Shown here one piece after another: positions 18,052 through 27,774 of a stretch of 64,000 nucleotides of DNA. The notes under the pieces were generated by a model. That model made no database searches. It saw nothing but the letters and a program-made list of their open reading frames with translations, and was not told the origin of the DNA. The stretch's first letter is position 1; each line of letters begins with the position of its first letter. Source of the stretch: Rhizobium sp. Q54. GTDB taxonomy: Bacteria > Pseudomonadota > Alphaproteobacteria > UBA2966 > CAIVPW01. The stretch is taken from NCBI GenBank assembly GCA_945947575.1, contig CAMEYM010000012.1, positions 1 to 64,000 on the forward strand. Reading direction: 5' to 3'. The position numbers were made by a program, and so were the translations under genes.

Positions 18052-19080
18052 ATGCACCTCGTTTCCGTCCGCCTTCTCGCGGCCATTGCCTTCGTCGCAG
18101 GCTCCCTCGGCGGAGCGCCGGCCATTGCGCAGGGCGAGGTCAACGTCTACTCGGCGCGGCAGGAGGCCCTGATCCGCCCGCAACTCGATGCCTTCACCCG
18201 GACGACAGGCATCCGTGTCAACCTTGTTACGGCCAGCGAGGACGCCATCATCGAGCGCATGCGCGCGGAGGGACGCAACAGCCCTGCCGACGTTATGCTC
18301 ACGGTGGACGTCGCACGCCTCATTCGCGCCACCGACGCCGGTCTGTTCCGCCCCATCAAGTCTCCGGTGCTGGAGCAGGCGATCCCGTCGCAATACCGCG
18401 ACGAAGGTGGCCGTTGGTACGGTCTCGGCCTGCGCGCCCGAGTGATTTACTACAACCCGGACAAGGTCAACCCGGCCGAGCTATCGACCTACGAGGCGCT
18501 CGCCGACGCCAAGTGGCGCGGCCGCGTCTGCATCCGCTCGTCCAACAACACCTACAACCAGTCGCTGCTCGCCTCCCTCATTGCCCACAAGGGCGCGGCA
18601 GCCGCGGAGCAATGGGCGCGCGGCATCGTCGCCAACATGGCTCGGCCGCCGACGGGCGGCGACCGGGACCAGATCACCGGCGTGGCTTCGGGCGAGTGCG
18701 ATATCGGCGTCGCCAACACCTATTACTACGTGCTGATGCAGAGCGGCACCGATGCCGAGAAAGCCGCCGCTGCCAAGGTCAAGGCCTTCTTCCCGCAGCA
18801 ATCCGGCGGCGGCACCCACGTCAATATCTCGGGCGGTGGCGTCGCGACCAACGCGCCCAACCCGGACAACGCCCAGAAGCTTCTCGAGTTCCTCGCCAGC
18901 GCCGAGGCCCAGAAGATCTACGCCGAGGTCGTGTTCGAGTACCCGGTGCGGCCCGGTGTCGCTGTGGCACCGGCGCTGCTGGCGATCGGCCCGCTCAACC
19001 CCGACAAGCTGAAACTCTCACGGCTCGCCGCGCACCAGGCCGAAACGATCCGCATCTTCGATCGCGTCGGCTGGAAGTGA
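18052..19080 (+). CDS. fbpA: Ferric iron ABC transporter, periplasmic binding protein
   Basis: The 342-residue precursor has a signal peptide (LLAAIAFVAGSLGGAPAIAQ) and a family 1 (FbpA-type) binding fold: EVNVYSARQEALIRP at the mature start, ASEDAIIERMRAEG, and the Y224–Y225–Y226 run in NTYYYVLM that supplies iron-binding tyrosines. It carries Fe3+ across the periplasm to the permease. It opens a three-gene cassette (binding protein, permease, ATPase) under a Fur box. The start at 18052 begins the signal peptide; the longer frame upstream contains the Fur box and so is not used. Confidence 0.88.
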   Translation: MHLVSVRLLAAIAFVAGSLGGAPAIAQGEVNVYSARQEALIRPQLDAFTRTTGIRVNLVTASEDAIIERMRAEGRNSPADVMLTVDVARLIRATDAGLFRPIKSPVLEQAIPSQYRDEGGRWYGLGLRARVIYYNPDKVNPAELSTYEALADAKWRGRVCIRSSNNTYNQSLLASLIAHKGAAAAEQWARGIVANMARPPTGGDRDQITGVASGECDIGVANTYYYVLMQSGTDAEKAAAAKVKAFFPQQSGGGTHVNISGGGVATNAPNPDNAQKLLEFLASAEAQKIYAEVVFEYPVRPGVAVAPALLAIGPLNPDKLKLSRLAAHQAETIRIFDRVGWK

Positions 19081-19115
19081 CTACGGTCCCTGAAAACTCC
19101 CTCCCTCGAGGACCG

Positions 19116-19147
19116 ATCGGGGCTGGCACGCCATGGCCAGCCCCGAT
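19116..19147 (+). terminator. Intercistronic hairpin between fbpA and fbpB
   Basis: A perfect 12-base stem: ATCGGGGCTGGC (19116–19127), an 8-base loop, then GCCAGCCCCGAT (19136–19147), followed by GTTTGTCTG. It starts 36 bases after the fbpA stop and ends 14 bases before the fbpB start. Such structures often act as leaky terminators or mRNA stabilisers that keep the binding protein more abundant than the permease. Confidence 0.6.
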
Positions 19148-19160
19148 GTTTGTCTGAGAC

Positions 19161-20837
19161 ATGACCAGCCTTGCTGACAACGGACTGCGGATCGAACGGC
19201 GCCGCGCTCGCTTCGACGGCTGGACGATCGCCGCACTGCTGATCGCCGCGCTAGCGACTCTCCCGGTCGCCGTGGTGGCCGCATCGATCTTCGTGCCCAG
19301 CGGCGATGCCTGGTCGCATCTCGCCGCCACCGTGCTCTTCGACTACTTCGCCAACACATTGTGGTTGATGGCCGGCGTCGCGCTGCTGACCTTCGTCATC
19401 GGCGTCTCGACCGCCTGGCTGGTGACGATGTGCACGTTCCCCGGCCGGCGCATCTTGGAGTGGGCACTGGTGCTGCCCCTCGCCATGCCGGCCTACGCGG
19501 TGGCGTACACCTACGCCGAGATCCTCGACTACGCCGGCATCGTGCAGACCTGGCTGCGCGCCGCCTTCGGCTGGAGCCACGGCGACTACTGGTTCCCCGA
19601 GGTGCGCTCGATCCCGGGCGCCGTGCTCATGCTCGGCCTCGTGCTGTACCCCTACGTGTACATGCTCGCTCGTGCCGCGTTCCTGTCCCAGTCCGTATGC
19701 CTGTTGGAGATCAGCCGCACTTTGGGCTCCGGTCCGTGGCGCACCTTCCTGCGCGTCGGTTTGCCGATGGCGCGCCCGGCCATCGTCACCGGTATCGTGC
19801 TGGCGCTGATGGAGACGATCGGCGACTACGGCGTCGTCCAGCATTTCTCCGTCAGCACGTTCTCGACCGGCATCTTTCGCACCTGGTACGGCCTCGGCAA
19901 CCTGACCGCTGCCACCCAGCTCGCCGCGCTGCTGCTCGGAGTCATGTTCCTGCTGCTGGCCGTCGAGCGGCTGGGGCGGGGAGGGGCCGCGTATCACCAC
20001 ACCACCACCCGCTACCGGCCGCTGCCGGCCTTCGCGTTGCGCGGCGCCAAGGCGTGGGGCGCGATCGCGGCGTGTATTGTGCCGTTGCTGCTCGGCTTCG
20101 CGGTGCCCGCCGGCCTGTTGGCAACGTGGGCCGTGCAGACGGCGCCGCGCATCGTCGATGGGGGCTTCTGGCGCGCCTCCCTCAACAGCGTCACTGTCGC
20201 GGCGCTCGCGGCGGTATTGGCGGTCGCGGTCGCCCTGGTACTCGCCTTCGCCGCGCGGATGCGCCCGGGCGCCACGACGACCTGGGCGACACGCCTCGCC
20301 ACCCTCGGCTACGCGGTGCCGGGCGCTGTCGTCGCGGTCGGCGTGATGATCCCGTTTGGCTGGTTCGACAACACGGTCGACAGCTGGATGCGTGACCACG
20401 TCGGCGTCTCGACCGGCCTGCTGCTGTCGGGCACCTTGGCGGCGATGCTGTTCTGCTACGTCGTGCGCTTCCTGGCGATCTCGTTCAACGCCGTCGAGTC
20501 GGGCCTGAGCAGGATCACCCCTAACATGGATCGCGCGGCGCGCTCCCTCGGCGCCGGTCCGTGGGCGGCGTTGCGCCGCATCCACACGCCGCTCCTGCGC
20601 GGTAGCCTGCTCACTGCCGCGGTGCTGGTGTTCGTCGACACAATGAAAGAGTTGCCGGCGACCCTCATCCTGCGCCCGTTCAACTTCGACACGCTGGCGA
20701 TCCGCACCTACGAGCTGGCCGGCGACGAGCGCCTCGCCGACGCCTCCACGTACGCGCTATCGATCGTCCTGTTCGGGCTGCTGCCCGTCATTCTATTGTC
20801 GGCCGCCATTGCACGCTCCCGCCCAGGCCACCAGTAA
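19161..20837 (+). CDS. fbpB: Ferric iron ABC transporter permease, fused two-domain
   Basis: This 558-residue membrane protein contains two copies of the ABC-2-like binding-protein-dependent permease domain, about 12 helices. Each half has the EAA-type cytoplasmic loop (for example LEISRTLGSGPWRTFLRVGLPMA and RAARSLGAGPWAALRRIHTPLL), which contacts the ATPase. The fused form is characteristic of FbpB-type iron transporters. Its stop is directly followed by the ATPase gene. Together with the binding protein it moves Fe3+ into the cell. Confidence 0.88.
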   Translation: MTSLADNGLRIERRRARFDGWTIAALLIAALATLPVAVVAASIFVPSGDAWSHLAATVLFDYFANTLWLMAGVALLTFVIGVSTAWLVTMCTFPGRRILEWALVLPLAMPAYAVAYTYAEILDYAGIVQTWLRAAFGWSHGDYWFPEVRSIPGAVLMLGLVLYPYVYMLARAAFLSQSVCLLEISRTLGSGPWRTFLRVGLPMARPAIVTGIVLALMETIGDYGVVQHFSVSTFSTGIFRTWYGLGNLTAATQLAALLLGVMFLLLAVERLGRGGAAYHHTTTRYRPLPAFALRGAKAWGAIAACIVPLLLGFAVPAGLLATWAVQTAPRIVDGGFWRASLNSVTVAALAAVLAVAVALVLAFAARMRPGATTTWATRLATLGYAVPGAVVAVGVMIPFGWFDNTVDSWMRDHVGVSTGLLLSGTLAAMLFCYVVRFLAISFNAVESGLSRITPNMDRAARSLGAGPWAALRRIHTPLLRGSLLTAAVLVFVDTMKELPATLILRPFNFDTLAIRTYELAGDERLADASTYALSIVLFGLLPVILLSAAIARSRPGHQ

Positions 20838-20838
20838 A

Positions 20839-21912
<1,074 letters not shown>

Positions 21913-21942
21913 GGTCCCGACCCGGATCGTTGGCCTCGATGG

Positions 21943-21968
21943 TTGGCCGCCAAGCACGCGGTGGCCAA
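21943..21968 (+). terminator. Hairpin downstream of the iron transporter genes
   Basis: TTGGCCGCC (21943–21951) and GGTGGCCAA (21960–21968) can form a 9-base stem with one G-U pair and an 8-base loop. It begins 31 bases after the last stop. There is no T-run, so a Rho-independent terminator is possible but not proved. A smaller hairpin (TCCAGGC/GCCTGGA, 22053–22069) lies further on. The rest of the 205-base gap before tatA holds no gene that I can see. Confidence 0.35.
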
Positions 21969-22117
21969 GGCGGGGAGCCTGTCGTGACGCCTCATTGCGC
22001 TGCGACTAGGCATTCTGCGATGATGCGTGGAATTTCCATAGGTTTCGTAGGGTCCAGGCTGGGCCTGGAAGCCTCGGCGTTTAGAGAGGGGCCATCCAAG
22101 AGGGTGGAGTACGATTT

Positions 22118-22351
22118 ATGTTCGGACCAGGATCCTTCAGCATTTGGCACTGGCTCATCGTCCTCGCGGTCGTCGTCCTTCTGTTCGGCGGCGGCGGCAA
22201 GATCTCGCGCATCATGGGTGACTTCGGCAGCGGCCTGAAGGCCTTCAAGAAGAGCGTGAAGGATCCCGAGGAGCAGGAAGCCGAGAAGCGCAAGCTCGAG
22301 AGCGAGCGTCTGGCGAACGAAACCGCCAAGGAAGAGACCGTCAAGGGCTAG
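22118..22351 (+). CDS. tatA: Sec-independent protein translocase TatA
   Basis: The 77-residue protein has the Tat-A/E form: an N-terminal membrane helix ([20 protein letters not shown]), then the amphipathic helix with [15 protein letters not shown] and a charged tail. It oligomerises as the pore of the Tat system that exports folded proteins. The conserved F-G at the end of the first helix is present (LFGGGGK). tatB and tatC follow in order. Confidence 0.92.
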   Translation: MFGPGSFSIWHWLIVLAVVVLLFGGGGKISRIMGDFGSGLKAFKKSVKDPEEQEAEKRKLESERLANETAKEETVKG

Positions 22352-22408
22352 CGGTCGGGCCCGAACCGGGGTCGCGCGCGATCTGGCACCGGGCGGAGAT
22401 CAACAAAC

Positions 22409-22945
22409 ATGCTGGGAGTCGGCTGGCCTGAGCTGATGGTCGTCGCCGTGGTCACCGTGCTGGTGGTCGGGCCGAAGGAGTTGCCGCGCGTCCTGCGCAC
22501 CTTCACCATGTACGTGCGCAAGGCCCAGGGCCTCGCCCGCGAGTTCACCTCCGGCATGGAGGATCTGGCGCGCCAGGCCGACCTCGACGACCTCACCAAA
22601 GAGACGACGGCGCTCCAGAACCTCAGCCAGAAGCAGTTCGAGGGTCTCGATAGCGCCCTCGACCCGAACAACACCGTCGCCGGCATGTTCACCGGCACCG
22701 CCATTGGCGGCCCGCCGCCCGGCACCCAGCCGATCGGCACGCCGACCGCCGGCTCCAACCAGGTCACCGGCGGCGGCAGCGCGCCCGTTGTCAGCGCTGC
22801 AAACTCGACTCCCGTCGCGTCGCCCGCCAGCAACGTGAAGACTCTCGAAAAGCCGGCCGCGGCCCCGGAGGCCGAGCCTCGCATCGCGGGGGTACAGCCC
22901 GCTGCGGAGCCGATCCCGCTCGAAAAGCGCCGCGCCGGCGCTTAA
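22409..22945 (+). CDS. tatB: Sec-independent protein translocase TatB
   Basis: The 178-residue protein has the TatB pattern: MLGVGWPELMVVAVVTVLVV as the membrane helix with the conserved Glu-8 (PELM), then GPKELPRVLRTFTMYV and an amphipathic helix with KAQGLAREFTSGMEDLARQ. The last 80 residues are Pro/Ala/Gly/Ser-rich and disordered. TatB forms the receptor complex with TatC for twin-arginine signal peptides. Confidence 0.92.
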   Translation: MLGVGWPELMVVAVVTVLVVGPKELPRVLRTFTMYVRKAQGLAREFTSGMEDLARQADLDDLTKETTALQNLSQKQFEGLDSALDPNNTVAGMFTGTAIGGPPPGTQPIGTPTAGSNQVTGGGSAPVVSAANSTPVASPASNVKTLEKPAAAPEAEPRIAGVQPAAEPIPLEKRRAGA

Positions 22946-22960
22946 GCCCCACGACGATCG

Positions 22961-23788
22961 ATGGCGACGCGCACCCCGGATGACGCTCAGGTCGACCAGG
23001 CCAAGATGCCCTTGCTGGAGCATCTCGCCGAGCTGCGTCGCCGGCTGCTCTATTCGATGGTCGCGTTCCTGGTCTGCTTCTTCTTCTGCTTCTATTTCGC
23101 CAACGACCTGTTCAACTTCCTCGTCGCCCCGCTGGAGAAGGTCCTGCGGGCGCGCGGCGAAGCCGGCCAGCCCGGCGAATACAAGCTGATCTACACCGCT
23201 CTGACCGAGAAGTTCTTCGTCAACGTGAAGGTCGCCTTCTTCGCCGCCGCGATGGTGGCGTTCCCGGTCATCGCCTCGCAGATTTGGATGTTCGTGGCGC
23301 CGGGCCTCTATCGCAGTGAACGCAAGGCTTTCCTGCCGTTCCTGTACGCGACGCCAGTGCTGTTTATGCTCGGCTCGGCGCTCGTCTACTACTTCCTCAT
23401 GCCGGTGGCGTGGAAGTTCTTCGTCGATTTCCAGGATGCCGGCACCGACGGCGGCGCGCCCATCGAGCTGTTGCCGCGCGTCTCCGAGTACCTGAGCTTG
23501 TCGATGCGTCTCATCTTCGCCTTCGGCCTGGCCTTCGAGCTCCCCGTGGCGCTCACCCTGATGGTGCGCGCCGGCTTGACCAGCTCCGACGGTCTCGCCG
23601 CCAAGCGCCGTTACGCTATCGTCATCGCCTTCATCGCCGCGGCCGTGCTGACGCCGCCGGACCCGCTCAGCCAGATCAGCTTGGCGATCCCGATCATCGT
23701 CCTCTACGAGATCTCGATCTGGACCGGCCGCTTCATCGAGCGCCAACGCGCTCGCGAAACCGCCGCCGTCACCGGCGCCGCCGAGTAA
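22961..23788 (+). CDS. tatC: Sec-independent protein translocase TatC
   Basis: This 275-residue protein has six predicted helices. Signature stretches are MPLLEHLAELRRRLLYSMVA at the N-terminus, FFVNVKVAFFAAAMVAFPVI in helix 2–3 region and RRYAIVIAFIAAAVLTPPDP before helix 6. TatC recognises the twin-arginine motif and recruits TatA. Fifteen bases separate it from tatB; they form one transcript. A CCCTCCCCC hairpin follows the stop. Confidence 0.95.
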   Translation: MATRTPDDAQVDQAKMPLLEHLAELRRRLLYSMVAFLVCFFFCFYFANDLFNFLVAPLEKVLRARGEAGQPGEYKLIYTALTEKFFVNVKVAFFAAAMVAFPVIASQIWMFVAPGLYRSERKAFLPFLYATPVLFMLGSALVYYFLMPVAWKFFVDFQDAGTDGGAPIELLPRVSEYLSLSMRLIFAFGLAFELPVALTLMVRAGLTSSDGLAAKRRYAIVIAFIAAAVLTPPDPLSQISLAIPIIVLYEISIWTGRFIERQRARETAAVTGAAE

Positions 23789-23790
23789 GA

Positions 23791-23816
23791 ACCCTCCCCC
23801 TGTCCAGGGGGAGGGT
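23791..23816. repeat. CCCTCCCCC/GGGGGAGGG hairpin repeat after tatC
   Basis: ACCCTCCCCCT (23791–23801) and AGGGGGAGGGT (23806–23816) form an 11-base stem with a 4-base loop. It belongs to a dispersed family also seen at 46458, 60188 and 60663. It starts three bases after the tatC stop, so it may act as a transcription barrier. A tail with GAGCGCAGCGAGGCTAGGCG follows, and GAGCTGGGTGATGG nearby matches the ends of other copies. Confidence 0.65.
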
Positions 23817-23928
23817 TGCGCAGCCTTGCCCGAGCGCAGCGAGGCTAGGCGGAGCTGGGTGATGGTCGAACAGATCGCGCCAGCGCTGCACTAGCCAACT
23901 CCGCCAACTCCGGCTACCACACCGCCCC

Positions 23929-25383
23929 ATGCTGGATATCAAGTCGATCCGTGAGCAGCCGCAGGCGCTCGATACCGCGCTCGCCCGCCGCGGTCAGCCG
24001 CCGCGCGCCGGCGTCGTGCAGGAGATGGACAAGGCGCGCCGCGACCTGCAAACGCGCCTCCAGGAACTGCAGTCCGCGCGCAACCGCCTGTCCAAGGAGA
24101 TCGGCGCGGCCAAAGCGAAGAAGCTCGATGCCGCCGACCTGATGGCCAAGGTCGCCGCGCTCAAGGACGACACGGCGCGCCTCGAAGAGCAGGAGCGCGC
24201 CAAGGCCGCCGAGCTCGACTCGCTGCTCGCCGTTCTGCCGAACGTCCCCGACGCGTCCGTCCCTGACGGCAAGGACGAGACGGCGAACGTCGAGGTGCGC
24301 CGCCACGGCACGCCGAAGAAGTTTGCCTTCGCCCCCAAGGAGCACGCCCCGATCGGCACCGCCCTCGGCTTGATGGACTTCGACGCCGCCGCCCGCATGT
24401 CCGGCGCCCGCTTCGTTGTCTTGAAGGGCGCCCTCGCACGCCTCGAACGCGCCCTCGGCTCCTTCATGCTCGACCTGCAGACCGGCGAGCACGGCTACTC
24501 CGAGACCAACGTCCCGCACCTGGTGCGCGACGAGGCAGTGTTCGGCACCGGCCAGCTGCCCAAGTTCAAGGACGACCTTTTCCGGACGTCCTATTACGGG
24601 GCTGAAGAGCTGAGGCGCCTTACGGAACACCTGGAGCGCAAGCTGAACGAAGGTGGTTTTCCGGACATGATGATTGGTTCGGTGAATCGGGTGCCGGACG
24701 GCGTCCTTCGGGCGGAGAATGAGCGGCGCCTTCGGGAACTGGTACAGCGCGAACTCGAAGTCGGCGAATTCGCCGCTCATCGCTGGCTCATCCCGACCGC
24801 CGAGGTGTCGCTCACCAACCTCGTGCGCGAACAGATCGTCGATGACGCGGCGCTGCCGATGCGCCTCACGGCCTACACCCCGTGCTACCGCTCCGAGGCG
24901 GGCGCGGCGGGCAAGGACACGACGGGCATGATCCGCCAGCACCAGTTCACCAAGGTCGAGCTGGTCTCCATCACTCGGCCCGAGGACTCGAACGAAGAAC
25001 ACGAGCGCATGACCCGCTGCGCCGAGACCGTGCTGCAGCGCCTGGAGCTCCCGTACCGCACCATGCTGTTGTGCACCGGCGACATGGGCTTCTCCTCGCG
25101 CAAGACCTACGACATCGAGGTCTGGCTGCCGGGCCAGGACCGCTACCGCGAAATTTCCTCGTGCTCCAATTGCGGCGACTTCCAGGCTCGGCGCATGAAT
25201 GCTCGCTTCCGTCGTGGCGAAGGCAAGCCGGAGTTCGTGCACACCTTGAATGGATCGGGATTGGCCGTCGGCCGCACCCTCGTCGCGGTGCTGGAGAACT
25301 ACCAGAACGCCGACGGCTCGGTGACCGTGCCCGCGCCCCTGCGCCCGTACATGGGCGGCATGGAGAAGATCGTTCGTGGCTAA
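23929..25383 (+). CDS. serS: Seryl-tRNA synthetase with an unusual catalytic-domain insertion
   Basis: This class II enzyme charges tRNA-Ser. It has the N-terminal coiled-coil arm (residues 28–105), the motif 2 region [13 protein letters not shown] with HQFTKVELV, and motif 3 [19 protein letters not shown]. It is 484 residues, about 55–60 longer than most bacterial SerRS. The extra piece lies at about residues 221–284 (bases 24589–24780) between the usual FRT and RWLIPTAEV. It reads as mostly helical, with charged stretches ([33 protein letters not shown]). Its base composition is slightly lower in G+C (about 61%). See findings. Confidence 0.92.
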   Translation: MLDIKSIREQPQALDTALARRGQPPRAGVVQEMDKARRDLQTRLQELQSARNRLSKEIGAAKAKKLDAADLMAKVAALKDDTARLEEQERAKAAELDSLLAVLPNVPDASVPDGKDETANVEVRRHGTPKKFAFAPKEHAPIGTALGLMDFDAAARMSGARFVVLKGALARLERALGSFMLDLQTGEHGYSETNVPHLVRDEAVFGTGQLPKFKDDLFRTSYYGAEELRRLTEHLERKLNEGGFPDMMIGSVNRVPDGVLRAENERRLRELVQRELEVGEFAAHRWLIPTAEVSLTNLVREQIVDDAALPMRLTAYTPCYRSEAGAAGKDTTGMIRQHQFTKVELVSITRPEDSNEEHERMTRCAETVLQRLELPYRTMLLCTGDMGFSSRKTYDIEVWLPGQDRYREISSCSNCGDFQARRMNARFRRGEGKPEFVHTLNGSGLAVGRTLVAVLENYQNADGSVTVPAPLRPYMGGMEKIVRG

Positions 25384-26185
25384 CAGCGCCGCCGGCATAC
25401 GTACCGCGGCTTTGGGTCCACGCATCCTGCTCGCCAACGACGACGGCATCTCCTCGCCCGGCCTCGCCGTGCTGGAAGAGATCGCCCGCGGCATCTCCGA
25501 CGACGTCTGGATCGTCGCCACCGACGACGAGCAATCCGGTGCCGCCCACTCGCTCACTATCAACGAGCCGCTGCGCCTGCGCACGGTCGGCGAGCGCCGC
25601 TACGCCGTGCGTGGCACGCCCACCGACTGCGTCATGCTCGCCGTGCACCACATCCTGCGCGGCCAGAAGCGCCCGGACCTGCTGCTGTCCGGCATCAACA
25701 TGGGCGCCAACCTCGGCGAGGACGTCACCTACTCGGGCACCGTCGCCGCCGCCATGGAAGGATGCCTGCTCGGTATCCGCTCCATTGCCTTCAGCCAGCT
25801 CATGCGCCTGTCGCACCCGGTGCACTGGGGCACGCCGCGCAAGTTCGCGCCCGGCATCATCCAGCGCCTGCTGGCGGCAAACTGGTCGCCCGGCGTGCTG
25901 ATGAACGTCAACTTTCCCGACCTGCCGCCCGAGGCGATCACCGGCGTCCAAGCCGTCTACCAGGGCGTGCGCGACCCGGCCGACCTCATCATCGACGAGC
26001 GCACCGACGTGCGCGGCGTACCGTACTTCTGGATCGGTTTCCGAAGAAACCCGTTCAAGCCTTTGGAAAACACGGATTTTGCGGTGATCGACCAGGGCGC
26101 GATCTCGGTCACGCCGCTGCGCATCAACCTGTCCGACGACGCGACCCTGGCCCAGATCAAGCCCCTGCTGGCCGGCCTCACGTGA
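25376..26185 (+). CDS. surE: 5'-nucleotidase SurE
   Basis: The 269-residue protein has the SurE N-terminal metal motif [10 protein letters not shown] (D-D), the mid motif [21 protein letters not shown] and late [17 protein letters not shown]. It dephosphorylates nucleoside monophosphates and also 3'-nucleotides and exopolyphosphate. The start is GTG at 25376, overlapping the end of serS by eight bases, and the stop overlaps pcm; this compact serS-surE-pcm order is normal in alphaproteobacteria. Confidence 0.92.
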   Translation: MANSAAGIRTAALGPRILLANDDGISSPGLAVLEEIARGISDDVWIVATDDEQSGAAHSLTINEPLRLRTVGERRYAVRGTPTDCVMLAVHHILRGQKRPDLLLSGINMGANLGEDVTYSGTVAAAMEGCLLGIRSIAFSQLMRLSHPVHWGTPRKFAPGIIQRLLAANWSPGVLMNVNFPDLPPEAITGVQAVYQGVRDPADLIIDERTDVRGVPYFWIGFRRNPFKPLENTDFAVIDQGAISVTPLRINLSDDATLAQIKPLLAGLT

Positions 26186-26796
26186 CAGCAAGCTCCTCCG
26201 GTGGGGATCAGATCCGCCTAGTGATGGAGCTGCGGCGCGCCGGGATCGAAGACACCGCCGTCCTCTCCGCCATCGAGCGCCTGCCGCGCGCCGCCTTCGT
26301 CAGCGACGCCGAGCAGCCGCGCGCCTGGGACGACGTGGCGCTCGCCGGGCTGCCGCGCCCGCTGCACGCCGCCACCTACCTGCGCGCCCTGGCCCTCGGC
26401 GGCCGCGACCGCGTCCTGCAGGTGCCCACCGGCAGCGGCTATCTCGCCGCGCTCGTCGCCGGCTCCTGCCGCATGCTCTACACCGTCGATGAGCGCCGCC
26501 TGCGCCAGGCCGCCGAGGCGCGCATCCGCGCCCTCAAGGTGCGCAACGTGGTCGGCAAGGACGGCGACCCGCTCGCCGGCTGGCCCGATCAGGCGCCCTT
26601 CGATCGCATCCTGCTCGACGGAGTCGTTCCAACAATTCCAACGGCTTTGCTGTCGCAGCTGCGCGACGGCGGCAGCATGGTCCTCGCACTCGGCGACGAC
26701 CGCCTCGCCACCATCACGCGCATCGCGCGCACCGGCGACGAGTACGAATCCGAATCGATTCTGCGCACATCTTTCGCGTTGTCAGCGCGTCACTGA
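26182..26796 (+). CDS. pcm: Protein-L-isoaspartate O-methyltransferase-like, degenerate
   Basis: The 204-residue product follows surE with a GTGA overlap. It keeps the Pcm position and general fold: MELRRAGIEDTAVLSAIERLPRAAFV at the front and VPTGSGYLAALVAGSC in place of the SAM-binding motif I (usually ETGTGSGYQAAVLA). The substrate-binding pattern P-[YI]-[IT]-x-A-x-[MS]-T is replaced by LPRPLHAATYLRA. It is therefore likely a paralogue that has lost or altered isoaspartate activity, as seen in the second Pcm-like protein of many Rhodospirillales. The start is GTG. Confidence 0.7.
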   Translation: MTASSSGGDQIRLVMELRRAGIEDTAVLSAIERLPRAAFVSDAEQPRAWDDVALAGLPRPLHAATYLRALALGGRDRVLQVPTGSGYLAALVAGSCRMLYTVDERRLRQAAEARIRALKVRNVVGKDGDPLAGWPDQAPFDRILLDGVVPTIPTALLSQLRDGGSMVLALGDDRLATITRIARTGDEYESESILRTSFALSARH

Positions 26797-26871
26797 GAGC
26801 CGTCATTACACTCTGGCGCGCACACGCGCCGATTTGACAGCGCGACTCCTCCTGACTCATTGTCGTCCGCC

Positions 26872-27774
26872 ATGAGAGCAGGGGGAATACTCGCGCTCGC
26901 GGGATTGTTCACGCTGACTGCGTGCGCGATGGACGCTCCCGCTGCGTTCGTCATCGAGCGCGCCGCACAACCGCCGCCGCCCCGCGCGACCCTCGTCAAC
27001 GCCGGAACGGATTCACCGCGCGGCGGCACCTATGTCGTGCGCTACGGCGACACGCTCTCCGAGATCGCCGAGCGCACCCGCATCGACATGGGCCAGCTCG
27101 CCCGCCTCAACGGCATCATCGCGCCCTACAACATCCGCGCCGGCCAGACCCTCGTGCTGCCCGGCGCGCTGACCGCCAGCCTGGCGCCCACCGGCCAGCT
27201 ACCGCTCCTGCCGACCACCATCCAGGGCCAGATCGAGGTCCTCAGCCGCTCGCCCCAAGGCTTCGCTACGAGGACGGCGGCGCCGACCCCGGTCACGCAG
27301 GTCGCGACGCGCGCCGATACCGCGCCCACGCTTCGCAACGCCACGCCGCTGCCGTCGCCGCCCGCGCGCTCCGCCGGTGGCCTCACGTGGCCCCTCAAGG
27401 GCCAGGTAGTCTCGACGTTCGGCAGCAAGGGCGGTGGCGTTGCCAATGACGGCATCGACATCCGCGCGCCGCTCGGCACGCCGGTGGTTGCCATCGACAA
27501 CGGCGTCGTCGCCTACGCCAGCGACGAGCTGAAAGCGCTCGGCAACCTCGTGCTCATCCAGCACACCGGCGGCTGGGTCAGCGCCTATGCCAACGCCGGC
27601 AGTCTCAGCGTGAAGCGCGGCGACACTGTCAGCCGCGGTCAGCAGGTCGCCACCGCAGGCCAAACCGGCAACGCGAAAGCACCCGGTATCCACTTCGAGC
27701 TCCGCCGCGGCACCACCGCCGTGGACCCGATCCCGTACCTCAACGGCGGCGGCGTCGCGCTCGCCGCGCGCTGA
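26872..27774 (+). CDS. LysM and degenerate M23 peptidase-like lipoprotein
   Basis: This 300-residue protein has a lipoprotein signal (LAGLFTLTAC), one LysM repeat (YVVRYGDTLSEIAERTRIDM, residues about 52–95) that binds peptidoglycan, and a C-terminal LytM/M23 domain. The zinc ligands of active M23 enzymes are incomplete: HxGxxxD reads NDGIDIRAP and the final HxH reads GIHFELRR with one His. It is most like EnvC/NlpD, which activate amidases instead of cutting peptidoglycan. ATG at 26872 was chosen because it begins the signal peptide; TTG at 26860 is possible. Confidence 0.8.
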   Translation: MRAGGILALAGLFTLTACAMDAPAAFVIERAAQPPPPRATLVNAGTDSPRGGTYVVRYGDTLSEIAERTRIDMGQLARLNGIIAPYNIRAGQTLVLPGALTASLAPTGQLPLLPTTIQGQIEVLSRSPQGFATRTAAPTPVTQVATRADTAPTLRNATPLPSPPARSAGGLTWPLKGQVVSTFGSKGGGVANDGIDIRAPLGTPVVAIDNGVVAYASDELKALGNLVLIQHTGGWVSAYANAGSLSVKRGDTVSRGQQVATAGQTGNAKAPGIHFELRRGTTAVDPIPYLNGGGVALAAR

